Positions 45,765 through 54,994 of a stretch of DNA of 64,000 nucleotides are shown in pieces. Both the position numbers and the translations under genes were made by a program. The notes below the pieces were generated by a model. The model had not been told where the DNA came from, ran no database searches, and was given only the letters and a program-made list of their open reading frames with translations. The stretch comes from Ignavibacteriales bacterium (GTDB lineage Bacteria; Bacteroidota; Ignavibacteria; Ignavibacteriales; Ignavibacteriaceae). The stretch is from contig CP054182.1 in the NCBI GenBank assembly GCA_015709675.1, positions 2,955,448 through 3,019,447 on the forward strand. Direction: 5' to 3'. Numbering within the stretch: the first letter of the stretch is position 1; the number at the start of each line of letters is the position of its first letter.

Positions 45765-46709
45765 TCAAACGCCTAACTTATTCTTGAAATAGTCAATTGT
45801 TATTTTTAATCCTTTATCCCTCTCAACTTTTGGTTCCCAACCAAGCAAGGACTTTGCCCGGGAAATATCCGGCTGCCTCACTTTGGGGTCATCAGCAGGC
45901 AAATCCTTATAAATAATCTTTGATTTTGTTCCTGTTATAGAAATAACTTCCTCGGCAAACTGCTTGATTGTTATTTCAGCAGGATTTCCAATATTAACCG
46001 GTTCCGATTCACCAGACATCAGTAGAGCATAAATTCCTTCAATCAGATCACTCACATAACAAAAACTTCTGGTCTGTGATCCATCTCCGAATACGGTTAT
46101 GTCCTCACCGCTTAACGCCTGGGAAACAAATGCAGGAAGAGCCCGTCCGTCATTGAGTCTCATCCGGGGACCGTAGGTGTTAAATATCCTTACAATTCTG
46201 GTTTCTACTCCATGGAATCTATGGTATGCCATGGTCATGGCCTCTGCAAATCTTTTTGCTTCATCATATACTCCCCTTGGGCCCACCGGATTAACGTTTC
46301 CCCAGTAGGACTCCGGCTGAGGATGGATTTCCGGGTCTCCGTAAACCTCAGAAGTTGATGCAAGTAAAAAGCGCGCTTTTTTCTCCTTGGCAAGACCGAG
46401 TACTTTATGAGTACCTAATGATCCCACTTTAAGTGTCTGAATGGGAAGTTTCAGGTAATCAATCGGTGAAGCCGGAGAAGCAAAATGAAGGATATAATCA
46501 ACGTTTCCCCTCACATGAATGAATTCCGTAACATCATGTTTAACAAACTTAAAAGATTCATTTCCAAAGAGATGTTCAATATTATGAATATCACCGGTCA
46601 GCAGGTTATCCATACAGATGACACTATGACCCTTGCTGATAATCAAATCACAAAGATGAGAACCGAGAAACCCCGCTCCGCCTGTTACCAGAAAAACTTT
46701 CTTATCCAT
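45765..46709 (-). CDS. UDP-glucuronate decarboxylase (UDP-xylose synthase)
   Basis: A 314-residue short-chain dehydrogenase-type enzyme that converts UDP-glucuronate to UDP-xylose with bound NAD. The Rossmann motif is G-G-A-G-F-L-G-S-H at about 10-18; the catalytic region shows S-T-S-E-V-Y-G-D and Y-D-E-A-K (Y-x3-K), and [10 protein letters not shown] and F-C-Y-V-S-D are typical of UXS. Length is normal for the bacterial soluble form. It suggests that xylose, or a derivative, is part of the polysaccharide. No UDP-glucose dehydrogenase gene is in the window. It shares 8 bp with the co-polymerase gene. Confidence 0.88.
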   Translation of the reverse strand: MDKKVFLVTGGAGFLGSHLCDLIISKGHSVICMDNLLTGDIHNIEHLFGNESFKFVKHDVTEFIHVRGNVDYILHFASPASPIDYLKLPIQTLKVGSLGTHKVLGLAKEKKARFLLASTSEVYGDPEIHPQPESYWGNVNPVGPRGVYDEAKRFAEAMTMAYHRFHGVETRIVRIFNTYGPRMRLNDGRALPAFVSQALSGEDITVFGDGSQTRSFCYVSDLIEGIYALLMSGESEPVNIGNPAEITIKQFAEEVISITGTKSKIIYKDLPADDPKVRQPDISRAKSLLGWEPKVERDKGLKITIDYFKNKLGV

Positions 46710-47844
46710 TACTCATTTTATTTCTTAAGTAACTGAACATCTTCATTTCTCTAATATAAAAAAGTAAAATAATTGTAATTAAAATAAAGATAAAGCCCGC
46801 GGCAGTATCCATAATTATTCTTGGTGCAATCTCTTTTTCCGGAATCTGTGGCATATCAAGAATATCAAGAGTCGGCACATCCCGGTTTTCCTGGACCAGT
46901 TCTTTATAGTACTGCTGCTGCAGTACGAGATAGACCTCATTCAGAATCTTTGCATCTCTCATGAGATTAGTCAGCTGATATCCCAGTTCAGGCGCGGACT
47001 TAAACGACATAAATATATCAGAAGAACTGTTCTCAAGTTTTGAATACTGCTGCTGTAATTCTTCAAGTTTAGATTTTGCGGCTATAACTGCTGAGTGACT
47101 CGGTGCAAAATTCTGTTCAAGCAGTCCAATTTGAATTTCCGTAGCAATGATTTCCGCTTTTACCTTGGCAAGTGTCTCCATCGTTGCTTTAATCTGATCA
47201 GGTACTGAAAGTGTCCTGTTCTTTAACTGAAACTCCATAAGTGCTTTTTCGGCAGAATCCAATGACGATTTAGTTTTTTCGATCTGCTGTTCTATATACT
47301 TCCGTACTTTACCAGCTCTGGAAGATAATTTTTCCTGATTTATTTTGTCAAGACTCTCTATATAGGCATTTGAAATATTTCTGCTCAGCAGTTTGATGGA
47401 ATCACGTTCATCAGAAAACCGGGCAAAATAACCTGTTTTTACCGTCACATGCATTTTCAGAATTCCCTCTTTCGTCACATCAACATACAGGGATTTTTCA
47501 AGCTTCTCAGCCGCCTGATTTCTAGTTTCAGTATCGAAGAATTCTACAAGATTATTTTTATCAACAACATAAAGAGATACGGTTCTGCTTTTGAGAATTT
47601 GGGCGTATAATTGTGAATTTACACCTGATGATCCGGAAAGCAGCATGGACAAATCACCCCCCTGTAAGAGAGAAGAAAAACTTCCGGCTTTTGCATTATC
47701 AGGAGGGAGAATCGCTACGGGGGAAATATAACTGATTGGAGCGGCCAGCCAGAACCAAAGGAATAAAAATACTGCCCCGGTAACGGACAGCCCGGTAATC
47801 TGGTAACGGCGTGAGATGATAATTTTAATAAATTGCTGAATCAT
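46702..47844 (-). CDS. Wzz-like polysaccharide co-polymerase without kinase domain
   Basis: A 380-residue inner-membrane protein: one helix near residues 17-37, a long periplasmic region dominated by coiled coil (about 165-300), and a second helix at about 343-365. P-E-K-E-I-A-P-R precedes the second helix, the usual proline-rich border of Wzz proteins. It lacks any nucleotide-binding domain. The cluster thus has two co-polymerases, this one and the Wzc-like kinase at 49469, so they may control chain length and export separately. Confidence 0.8.
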   Translation of the reverse strand: MIQQFIKIIISRRYQITGLSVTGAVFLFLWFWLAAPISYISPVAILPPDNAKAGSFSSLLQGGDLSMLLSGSSGVNSQLYAQILKSRTVSLYVVDKNNLVEFFDTETRNQAAEKLEKSLYVDVTKEGILKMHVTVKTGYFARFSDERDSIKLLSRNISNAYIESLDKINQEKLSSRAGKVRKYIEQQIEKTKSSLDSAEKALMEFQLKNRTLSVPDQIKATMETLAKVKAEIIATEIQIGLLEQNFAPSHSAVIAAKSKLEELQQQYSKLENSSSDIFMSFKSAPELGYQLTNLMRDAKILNEVYLVLQQQYYKELVQENRDVPTLDILDMPQIPEKEIAPRIIMDTAAGFIFILITIILLFYIREMKMFSYLRNKMSNG

Positions 47845-47846
47845 TT

Positions 47847-49460
47847 TTATCGTACACTCACAACAACGGCAACTGTTGCAGCAACTACAGTTGCAACCTG
47901 TCCGAGTATATTTAACGTATCCTTAAATATTGTCCAGAATGGAGGAGATGGCGGATCTTCCGGAACCCAGATAATATCGCCTGGACTTAAATCATCAACA
48001 TCCTCAGCATCGACCCATTCACCAGTTGAAGATTTAACAACACGTACTTCTGAATCTAATGCCCGCCATCCAAATCCGCCCGCTAGTCTAATGTAATCTT
48101 CAACAGAGAAACCATCCTTATATTCCAGTTTCCCAGGATTAACGACCTGACCGATAATTGTTACATAATTCTTCTTAGCGGGAAAGTCAATTCTGTCATT
48201 TCTTTTAAGAAACACATCTTCTCCTTTATCCCCCTTCTCAAGAAGTGACACAAAATCCACCACCAGTTTTCCTTTTCTTTCTCTCGCCTTAGACTTAAAG
48301 TAATCATACTCATCTTCAGTCATATCAGCACGGGGGATCATTTTAATTCGCTCATATTCCGGATCAAACTCCTCACGTCTGACATTCCTGTAAAGTGATG
48401 CATCAACCAAGGATGCCTCAGGATGTAATCCTCCCGCCAGTTTTATGATATCGGTCAGTTTTGTAACATTTTTTTCAATCCGGTAGTATCCGGGATATTT
48501 CACATAACCCTCAACAAGAACAATGTGTTCTTCAAAAAGAGTAGGATCTTTTCTTATAAGAATTCTGTCACGATCTCTGAGAAGTATTCCTTTCAGATTA
48601 TCTTTCTGAATATCGATATACGCTGAATACTGAGTTTTGCCCTCTTCATCAAATCTGATTATTTCAATTGAATCCTTACGGGCATCGGAAGTAAATCCGC
48701 CGGCAGTACTGATGATATCAGCAAGAGATTCCCCTTCGACAAATTCATAAACACCAGGGTAAGAAACACTACCGCTCAAGGTGACATGCCGGTCGAATCG
48801 CGGTATATAAATAAAATCCCCTTCTCTTATATAGGGATTCTGGCTCAATTCTCCCAGCCTGAAAAAACGGAGAAGATCAAATTTCATTCGTGAATTATCC
48901 GATGAGGTAACCAGAATATTTCTTATATCTGCAGTTTCTTCTAGAAATTTCCCCGATGAAATAATATCGCTTAATCTGGAATTGGCGAAAAGAATAAGAC
49001 CACCTGGATTCTTAACACTTCCGGTAATCTGGACTTTTACTTTGCGTATTTCACTTAAAGCTATAAATGTTTTCACTTTCCGGAAATTGTACTGAACGAG
49101 TGAATCCAGTTTTAATTTGGCAGATTTTAGTGTGTTGTGTCTTAAATTAACTGCTCCGAGTCCCGGGATGTAAATATTATTTTCATAATCTATTACAGGG
49201 GTAAATGTTATCTCCTCTATTCCCATCACTGAGATAAAGAACCTGTCTCCCGGGCCTACTATATATTCTTCATCGGACAGGTTTCCTGAGGATGGTACAA
49301 TGAAATTATCTCCTGCAGCAAGCAGTAAAGAGTCTTTAACTGGTTTAAAACTTCTTTCCTGCCAGGGCAGAGAATTTTGAGCAAATAAAGTAGAACTTAA
49401 AATAAAAAATAAAAGGAGCATTACACTCCTTTTATTTCTCAACAAACTTGCCGAAATCAT
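47847..49460 (-). CDS. Polysaccharide export outer-membrane protein (Wza-like, multiple SLBB)
   Basis: A 537-residue export protein with signal peptide (residues 1-27). The poly-export domain (Y-I-V-G-P-G-D-R-F, about 66-150) is followed by at least four SLBB-type beta-grasp repeats, each introduced by a G-x-V-x-x-P-G motif (G-S-V-K-N-P-G, G-S-V-S-Y-P-G, G-Y-V-K-Y-P-G, G-Q-V-V-N-P-G). A C-terminal hydrophobic helix (about 512-535) would form the outer-membrane pore as in Wza. The signal peptide lacks a lipobox cysteine, unlike E. coli Wza. It lies 8 bp after the Wzc-like gene and 2 bp before the Wzz-like gene. Confidence 0.85.
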   Translation of the reverse strand: MISASLLRNKRSVMLLLFFILSSTLFAQNSLPWQERSFKPVKDSLLLAAGDNFIVPSSGNLSDEEYIVGPGDRFFISVMGIEEITFTPVIDYENNIYIPGLGAVNLRHNTLKSAKLKLDSLVQYNFRKVKTFIALSEIRKVKVQITGSVKNPGGLILFANSRLSDIISSGKFLEETADIRNILVTSSDNSRMKFDLLRFFRLGELSQNPYIREGDFIYIPRFDRHVTLSGSVSYPGVYEFVEGESLADIISTAGGFTSDARKDSIEIIRFDEEGKTQYSAYIDIQKDNLKGILLRDRDRILIRKDPTLFEEHIVLVEGYVKYPGYYRIEKNVTKLTDIIKLAGGLHPEASLVDASLYRNVRREEFDPEYERIKMIPRADMTEDEYDYFKSKARERKGKLVVDFVSLLEKGDKGEDVFLKRNDRIDFPAKKNYVTIIGQVVNPGKLEYKDGFSVEDYIRLAGGFGWRALDSEVRVVKSSTGEWVDAEDVDDLSPGDIIWVPEDPPSPPFWTIFKDTLNILGQVATVVAATVAVVVSVR

Positions 49461-49468
49461 TCTTTCAA

Positions 49469-51715
49469 TTAGCTGTTAACTGAACCAGGTAATTTAGGTC
49501 CCTCAACTTTCTTGGGACGCGTGTAGTAATAATAATATTTGTAATAGGAGCCATAGGTGCTCTTATAGACAAAATTATTAAGAACTATTCCGATAAAATT
49601 GATTCCTTCTTTTTTGATGATACCGAGAGCTTTCTCCATGAGTTCAAGTTCTGTGGTATTAGCAGAAACCACAAGCATGGTAGCATCCACAAACTGAGAA
49701 AGAATTTCTGAGTCAGAAACCGCGATGATCGGTGGTGAGTCAATTATTACCAAATCATACTTAGATTTAAGCATTTCAAAAAACTCCCTCATCTTATCGG
49801 AACCGAGAATTTCTGATGGATTAGGAGGAATAGTGCCTGCAGTTATATAATGCAGGTCAGGAATTTCTGACTGTCTGAGTATCTCTTCAAATGTTGCCTG
49901 ACCGAACAAGTAGTCAACCACTCCGGGGAATCTGTTTGTCTTGAAGAAATTATGCATACGAGGTTTACGAAGATCACAGTCAACGATGATCGTTTTCTTA
50001 CCTGCCTGAGCTATACTTCCGGCGAGGTTACCTGAAATCATCGTTTTACCTTCTGAAGGCGCAGAGGAAGTTACCAATAGTGTCTTAAAACTGTTTGAGT
50101 CAACTCTGGTAAACTGAATACGTGTTCTAAGTGCTCTGAAAGCTTCGCTGGGGATGGAATCCGGCCTTTTCGCAACGATAAATTCAAACTCATTCTGGCC
50201 ATTTGCGGTTACAGAACTTTCAATCTGAGGAATCCAGGCCAGAACATTCTCCCCGCGCTTCTGAATATCCTCTGGTGTTTTAACCGTATTATCAAAATAA
50301 TTCTTCATGAAAACATATCCCACTGAAACACCAAGTCCCATTACCAGACCTATCATAATGATAAGAATACGGTTTGGTTTGCTGTGAGTGTCTGACGGCC
50401 TTGCGTTCTCGATTACAATTACTTTACCGGCCTGTGACTGTTCATTTATCACTGCCTCTTGATACTTCTCTTCTACCAGCACATAAAGTTTCTCAAGTGA
50501 CTGCATTTTTCTCTGAAGTCTTGCAAGTTCAATTGCTGAGCCAGGAAGAATATTGAACTTCTTTTCGAGTTCACTAATAATTACTCCGAGCTGTTGAATG
50601 GTTATTCTCAGTGAAGAGTTTTTGATTTCTTCATCAATAATCTTCTGAATGGCAACCTTTATTTCAGCGGGTGTCGAAGCAAGAGCTCCTGCCTTGTAAA
50701 CATTAATTTTTTCATTGAGCTTTTCTTTAAGATTATCAATCTTACGATTGTAATCTTCAATTAGCTGACCATTTGCTCCGGATTTATTATTCTGAGAAAC
50801 AAGGTCTCTGCTCAGTTCAAGCTTGGATATTTCATTTTGCAAAGTTTTCAGATAGGTTTCAGCAGAAAAACTCTGAATATAAGCATTTGCTTCAGGATCC
50901 TGTTTCTCCAGTTCTTCCTTGAGCTTCTTCAGAGTCTTGTCAGAAGCCATAAGTTCAATTTCTGCCATTCCCTTCTGAGATTCAAATTGAGAAAGCTGGC
51001 CGACCAGTTGAGAGGCCTGTTCTTCGAGAACGATGATCCCCCCCTGCTGCTGATATGCTTTAAGTATATCTTCAGAAGCATTCAGTTCATTTAATTTATC
51101 TTTCCTCTGATCTTCCAGAAATCTGCGAACGACCGTTAACTGGTTTCGGTTAAATTCAAGGTCGTACTTGAAGTAAACGGAAGCATAGGTACTTGCTATC
51201 AGAGCAGCTTCCCAGGCAGATGGCGATTCAGCTTTAATGGTGACGATATCAAGTCCCCTCTTTTGCTCAATAGCCACAGAAGCAAGTCTGTCTGTCAGTC
51301 TGGAGAGGGTAATCAGCTGAGGAGGCACTCCGCTTTCAGATGATTGCAGAAGAATGGAAAATCTTGAAGGATCATTATATACCTTAAAACTGTCAATAAG
51401 CGCCTGGGCTACTCTCTCCCGGAAATCATAATTCTTAAGAATTTCAATCTCATTTGCAATCACACGGTCATTTCCGAATCCTGATGATTCCATAAAAAAG
51501 GGAGCTTCAAGAATATTGGACTTTGCCTGAGAAATTTTTACGGAAGCAGAAGACGTATATATATTTCTTGCCGTGACCGCGTATATAATCGAGAATGTCA
51601 GAGTCGTTAAGGTAATAAGTAATATCGGAAACAGATTCAGTCTGATAATATTCAGATAATCTTTCAGACTCAGTGTCTCTGTTTCATTCATAAAGCTGTT
51701 CGGTTTCAAATGCAA
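49469..51715 (-). CDS. Wzc-like polysaccharide co-polymerase with BY-kinase domain
   Basis: A 748-residue inner-membrane tyrosine autokinase that governs export and chain length. A Wzz domain with helix at about 25-48 is followed by coiled coils (200-430), a second helix at about 450-470, and a cytoplasmic bacterial tyrosine kinase domain. Walker A is S-A-P-S-E-G-K-T at 551-558, Walker A' I-I-V-D-C-D-L-R-K-P, and Walker B L-V-I-I-D-S-P-P-I. A tyrosine cluster (Y-G-S-Y-Y-K-Y-Y-Y-Y-Y) at about 725-735 is the autophosphorylation tail. The start could also be the internal ATG at codon 9, which fits the family better. Confidence 0.92.
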   Translation of the reverse strand: MHLKPNSFMNETETLSLKDYLNIIRLNLFPILLITLTTLTFSIIYAVTARNIYTSSASVKISQAKSNILEAPFFMESSGFGNDRVIANEIEILKNYDFRERVAQALIDSFKVYNDPSRFSILLQSSESGVPPQLITLSRLTDRLASVAIEQKRGLDIVTIKAESPSAWEAALIASTYASVYFKYDLEFNRNQLTVVRRFLEDQRKDKLNELNASEDILKAYQQQGGIIVLEEQASQLVGQLSQFESQKGMAEIELMASDKTLKKLKEELEKQDPEANAYIQSFSAETYLKTLQNEISKLELSRDLVSQNNKSGANGQLIEDYNRKIDNLKEKLNEKINVYKAGALASTPAEIKVAIQKIIDEEIKNSSLRITIQQLGVIISELEKKFNILPGSAIELARLQRKMQSLEKLYVLVEEKYQEAVINEQSQAGKVIVIENARPSDTHSKPNRILIIMIGLVMGLGVSVGYVFMKNYFDNTVKTPEDIQKRGENVLAWIPQIESSVTANGQNEFEFIVAKRPDSIPSEAFRALRTRIQFTRVDSNSFKTLLVTSSAPSEGKTMISGNLAGSIAQAGKKTIIVDCDLRKPRMHNFFKTNRFPGVVDYLFGQATFEEILRQSEIPDLHYITAGTIPPNPSEILGSDKMREFFEMLKSKYDLVIIDSPPIIAVSDSEILSQFVDATMLVVSANTTELELMEKALGIIKKEGINFIGIVLNNFVYKSTYGSYYKYYYYYTRPKKVEGPKLPGSVNS

Positions 51716-51721
51716 AACCCC

Positions 51722-52243
51722 TTACTTGGTTATCTGATAAATTAAAAGCGTTACCGAAATTAAAGCCGATAACGTAGAAAAGCCGAGGGATAAATAATCT
51801 CTGAGATACCATCGCGGTTCTCCCGGGAAAACTAGAACATCTCCCGGTAATATGCCCATCACCTTTTTAATGTTTACATCATCTCTGCCCCAGAGTATAT
51901 TTTCGTAATCAAGGGGAATAATATCGTAGGTTGAATCCGCTTTCATGCGGTAGAGACGAATTTCATCCAGTTTTGCATCGTTAGTTGGACCACCCGCAAG
52001 TGTAATTAATTCTATTACATTAAGAGACTGGGGAACCAGGTATTGACCGGGGAATCGTACATTTCCCCAGATATTGACCTTGATATTAATCATTTCAGGA
52101 TTGGAATAGTCATAATATGCTCCCTGGCTCTGAATCCGGTTATTTAGTGGACTGCCAATTATTGTATTTTGGTCTTGAGCCAGCAATTGCGTTGAATGTA
52201 ACAACACAAGTACCAGAAAAACAATAATATTTCTGATTGTCAT
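51722..52243 (-). CDS. Short SLBB-domain polysaccharide export protein
   Basis: A 173-residue protein with a signal peptide (1-22) and one SLBB-like domain (G-N-V-R-F-P-G-Q-Y at about 58-66, then L-A-G-G-P-T-N-D-A), a P-G-D-V-L-V-F-P-G motif, and a C-terminal hydrophobic helix (about 150-170). It is far shorter than Wza and lacks the poly-export domain, so it may be an accessory export component. It is the first gene of the polysaccharide operon, directly before the Wzc-like kinase. Confidence 0.8.
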   Translation of the reverse strand: MTIRNIIVFLVLVLLHSTQLLAQDQNTIIGSPLNNRIQSQGAYYDYSNPEMINIKVNIWGNVRFPGQYLVPQSLNVIELITLAGGPTNDAKLDEIRLYRMKADSTYDIIPLDYENILWGRDDVNIKKVMGILPGDVLVFPGEPRWYLRDYLSLGFSTLSALISVTLLIYQITK

Positions 52244-52273
52244 TAAAGAAAAATACTCCTGAAAAATGAATCT

Positions 52274-52307
52274 GAAAGATAGCTAAATTGCCCTGAACCT
52301 CAAAAAA
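52274..52307 (-). promoter_or_regulatory. Candidate promoter of the polysaccharide operon
   Basis: Read on the minus strand: a -33 element TTTTTTG (52307-52301), a 19-base spacer, then TATCTTTC (52281-52274), which matches TAnnTTTG at 7 of 8 positions. It lies 30 bases before the ATG of the first operon gene. The geometry equals that of the two TetR promoters in this window. No experiment supports it. Confidence 0.45.
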
Positions 52308-52340
52308 GAGTCTTTTATTTGTGACCTGCCGGACACCCTC

Positions 52341-53192
52341 TTATTTGAGTTTCACCTTTGCTGCACAGAGAAGCCCGCTTAAAAGACCAATTCCTATTCC
52401 CGAGATCGCCCAGAATGATAGGACGTTATATGATAGGAGAAATCCATCAGGAAGAAATTCGACATATTGCTGAATAAGCCTGCTGCCAAAATATACAACT
52501 CCTCCGGCGATCAAAGTTGAGATGAGCGCAATTAAAAGGCTGTAAAAGAGCACCGGCATTCTTATCTTGCCTGCTGTTGCCCCGACTAGTACCATTATAC
52601 TTGTTTCCACCCTCCTTTTTTCCAAACTAAGGGAGGTTGTGCTGTAATTGAGGTAAAAAGCAGCAATCAGAAGCAAGATGGTAAGATACGGAAGAAGTCG
52701 ATTGATCTTCTGAATCGCCCCGAAAAGCATGAGGTAAAGTTCACCTTCAAATACTGCTTCCTCGACACCAGGTAGTTTTTGAAATTCTTCCCTCAGATAT
52801 TCGATTTTGCCGGGGGGCGTTCCTGGTTCCAGAGTAAGCCGGAACGAAGCCGGAAGAGGATTATCGGTCAGAATGGTGGCAAAATCTTCCCCCGTTTTTG
52901 CCTTAAAAAGTCTTGCCGCATCAGATTTACTTAGATATTCCGAATGGATGACACTTTTTTCCGCAAGAACCTGTTTGTTCAGAGACGAGGTTTCATCCTC
53001 ACTGAGACCTTCTTTTAGAAAGAGCGTCATCTTAAAAGAACGGGAAAGCTTTTCGGAGAGTAGTTCAGGAATCTGCATACCAACGAGGGTAGCATATAAA
53101 AGCAGTAAACCAAATACCGAAGTCAGCAGAGAAAACATAAAACCAGTGGAGGTATATCTTACGGATTTGACCAGTTCTTTAAGTAAAAACAT
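52341..53192 (-). CDS. ftsX: Cell division protein FtsX
   Basis: A 283-residue inner-membrane protein with the FtsX plan: a first helix (about 17-40), a periplasmic domain (41-160) with the F-L-K-E-G-L motif, and three further helices. The S-L-E-K-R-R-V-E-T-S-I-M-V-L-V-G-A-T segment that links membrane and FtsE-binding region is typical. With FtsE it controls peptidoglycan hydrolases at division. No ftsE gene is adjacent, which is common in this group. It is 3 bp from the preceding lipoprotein gene. Confidence 0.9.
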   Translation of the reverse strand: MFLLKELVKSVRYTSTGFMFSLLTSVFGLLLLYATLVGMQIPELLSEKLSRSFKMTLFLKEGLSEDETSSLNKQVLAEKSVIHSEYLSKSDAARLFKAKTGEDFATILTDNPLPASFRLTLEPGTPPGKIEYLREEFQKLPGVEEAVFEGELYLMLFGAIQKINRLLPYLTILLLIAAFYLNYSTTSLSLEKRRVETSIMVLVGATAGKIRMPVLFYSLLIALISTLIAGGVVYFGSRLIQQYVEFLPDGFLLSYNVLSFWAISGIGIGLLSGLLCAAKVKLK

Positions 53193-53195
53193 ATT

Positions 53196-53708
53196 CTATA
53201 AATTAGATTCGTCTATCCATTTAATTATTTTCCATACCCCCTGCTCATTTTTCTTCATAGACAGATTAACCCTGCCGTCAATTCTGACAATGTCGGAGGG
53301 ATTAAACGTTATGGTAAGATTAAACCCCCTTATTATCAATGCAGAAACACTATCCTCACTTGAAGTAATAATGTTATTCCAAATAAGTTCAAGACGTTCG
53401 GAATTACTAAAGAGGCCGGCAGTTGTCCTGATATCTTCTTCTCTGCCCCATGTAACATCAAACCCCAAATCATAATCACGATAGGTAAATGTGAATTCCT
53501 GATCAAGCAGAGGACCATAATAGAGAGTATCACGCAGACTATAAGCATACTGCAGATTTCTGAAAACACCATCTATGGTCTTCTGATCGGAAAACAACCC
53601 TGAACCGGACTGCTCCAGGGAGGAAACCCGTGGAGCAAATGGATTATCACAACCACTCAGCAGGAGAAAAACAAATATTCCGGAAATTAGCGCCTTAGTA
53701 CTTTTCAC
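53196..53708 (-). CDS. Lipoprotein of unknown function (paralogue 2 of tandem pair)
   Basis: A 170-residue lipoprotein. The signal sequence ends L-L-S-G-C (Cys20). The mature part is a small alpha+beta domain containing W-G-R-E-E-D and ending G-V-W-K-I-I-K-W-I-D. The upstream neighbour has the same two landmarks (W-G-R-E-E-E and L-I-W-E-I-F-H-W-E-D), so the two probably arose by duplication; the layout (helix, then strands, then W-x-I-x-x-W) is reminiscent of NTF2-like/SnoaL-type folds, which is only a guess. Expression is likely coupled with FtsX (gap 3 bp). Confidence 0.7.
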   Translation of the reverse strand: MKSTKALISGIFVFLLLSGCDNPFAPRVSSLEQSGSGLFSDQKTIDGVFRNLQYAYSLRDTLYYGPLLDQEFTFTYRDYDLGFDVTWGREEDIRTTAGLFSNSERLELIWNNIITSSEDSVSALIIRGFNLTITFNPSDIVRIDGRVNLSMKKNEQGVWKIIKWIDESNL

Positions 53709-54276
53709 CCTTCAGGTCACTCCAACTCGGATTTATAGTGGTTTTATAATCCTCCCAGTGAAATATTTCCCAGATGAGATTTTTGTTAACCTTCATCCTT
53801 AATCTCATCTCACCCGAATAGGTAAGCAGCTGCTGATTTGATGAAGGAGGTACTGCCAGAGAATATTTGCATATGAACAGGGCACTGTCACCATATCGGT
53901 TTATTACAGAATCAGTCAAAGTGATTGTTACCTTTCTTTCTTCGCTGAGTTCGGCAAGAAAATTTCTAAAATAACGGTTTTCTTCTTCTCTCCCCCACTC
54001 TCCTGAAAATACCGGATAAATCAGTGCCGCATTTGAAGAAGGGGTAAATATATACTTAAACCCTGATTGCACGGAATCAGCAAAATTCGCTGTATAATTA
54101 TCAGCATTCATTTCTCTTACTGATGTGATAAAATTTTTAATCAACATCTCTGAAGAGGTTGCGAACTGATTTGTGTCACGCGGATTAACCGGTGGTTCGG
54201 AGTCACGTACATCGAATAAACCGCAGCCCTTTACCAGCAATATTATTATAACAAAGAGACTAACTTTTTTGAGCAA
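53695..54276 (-). CDS. Lipoprotein of unknown function (paralogue 1 of tandem pair)
   Basis: A 193-residue lipoprotein; the signal sequence ends V-K-G-C (Cys18). The mature part contains W-G-R-E-E-E and, near the end, N-L-I-W-E-I-F-H-W-E-D, matching the next gene's landmarks. No function can be deduced. It overlaps the methyltransferase gene by 17 bp and the second lipoprotein gene by 14 bp, so it is part of the ybaB-recR-ftsX transcript. Confidence 0.7.
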   Translation of the reverse strand: MLKKVSLFVIIILLVKGCGLFDVRDSEPPVNPRDTNQFATSSEMLIKNFITSVREMNADNYTANFADSVQSGFKYIFTPSSNAALIYPVFSGEWGREEENRYFRNFLAELSEERKVTITLTDSVINRYGDSALFICKYSLAVPPSSNQQLLTYSGEMRLRMKVNKNLIWEIFHWEDYKTTINPSWSDLKGEKY

Positions 54277-54994
54277 ATATAATCAGTCTTTCAGATGCTT
54301 TAGTTAACGGATTACCAGAATAATCACCGAATATTTTTTTCATGGTTAACCCCTCAGATTCAAGAGCACTTGTAAGTTCATCAGGAGTATATAACCTGAC
54401 TGATTCAAAATAACGTCTGACGTTTTGCGCATCTGTAATTTTGATTTCCTTAATCACTCTGTTTTGAGAAATAGAACGGCGCTGTTCGATAGCATAATTC
54501 TCATACTTCCTATAACTCTGAGGGACCAGGTTATTTCTTAAATAATCTGCATTAAAGAAGTCAATTATAAACCACCCCTCAGGTTTAAGTGCATTATTTA
54601 TTGCCCGGAGAATAGAAAAATTCTGTTCATCGGATTCAAAATAGCCAAAACTGGTGAACAGATTAACAATGATGTCAAACGAGTTGAAATAATCAAGATT
54701 TCTTATATCACTGCGGATAAAATTAACCTTCAGATTCTCCGCAGCAGCACGGTGACGTGCATGATCGAGCAGATTTGCACTGAGATCAATTCCCGTTACA
54801 CTAAAACCTTTTTTGGCAAAAAGCAAAGAATGCCGGCCAGCACCGCAGCAAAGGTCAAGCACACTTTTATTACCATCACCTGGTATCTGTGAACTTATCA
54901 AATTTGATAATTTCTCTGCGTCCTCTTCATTTCTGTGGCTGTAAATTTCAAGATACTCTGAAGTTTCAAACCACGTATCAAACCATTCACTCAT
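54260..54994 (-). CDS. Class I SAM-dependent methyltransferase
   Basis: A 244-residue cytoplasmic methyltransferase. Motif I is L-D-L-C-C-G-A-G-R-H at about 41-50, followed by the acidic G-I-D-L-S of strand 2, then R-S-D-I-R-N-L and I-V-N-L-F-T-S-F-G-Y-F, and G-W-F-I-I-D-F-F. The acceptor is unknown; the family acts on small molecules or tRNA. It starts 4 bp before the recR gene ends (ATGA), so it is in the recR operon. Confidence 0.85.
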   Translation of the reverse strand: MSEWFDTWFETSEYLEIYSHRNEEDAEKLSNLISSQIPGDGNKSVLDLCCGAGRHSLLFAKKGFSVTGIDLSANLLDHARHRAAAENLKVNFIRSDIRNLDYFNSFDIIVNLFTSFGYFESDEQNFSILRAINNALKPEGWFIIDFFNADYLRNNLVPQSYRKYENYAIEQRRSISQNRVIKEIKITDAQNVRRYFESVRLYTPDELTSALESEGLTMKKIFGDYSGNPLTKASERLIIFAQKS

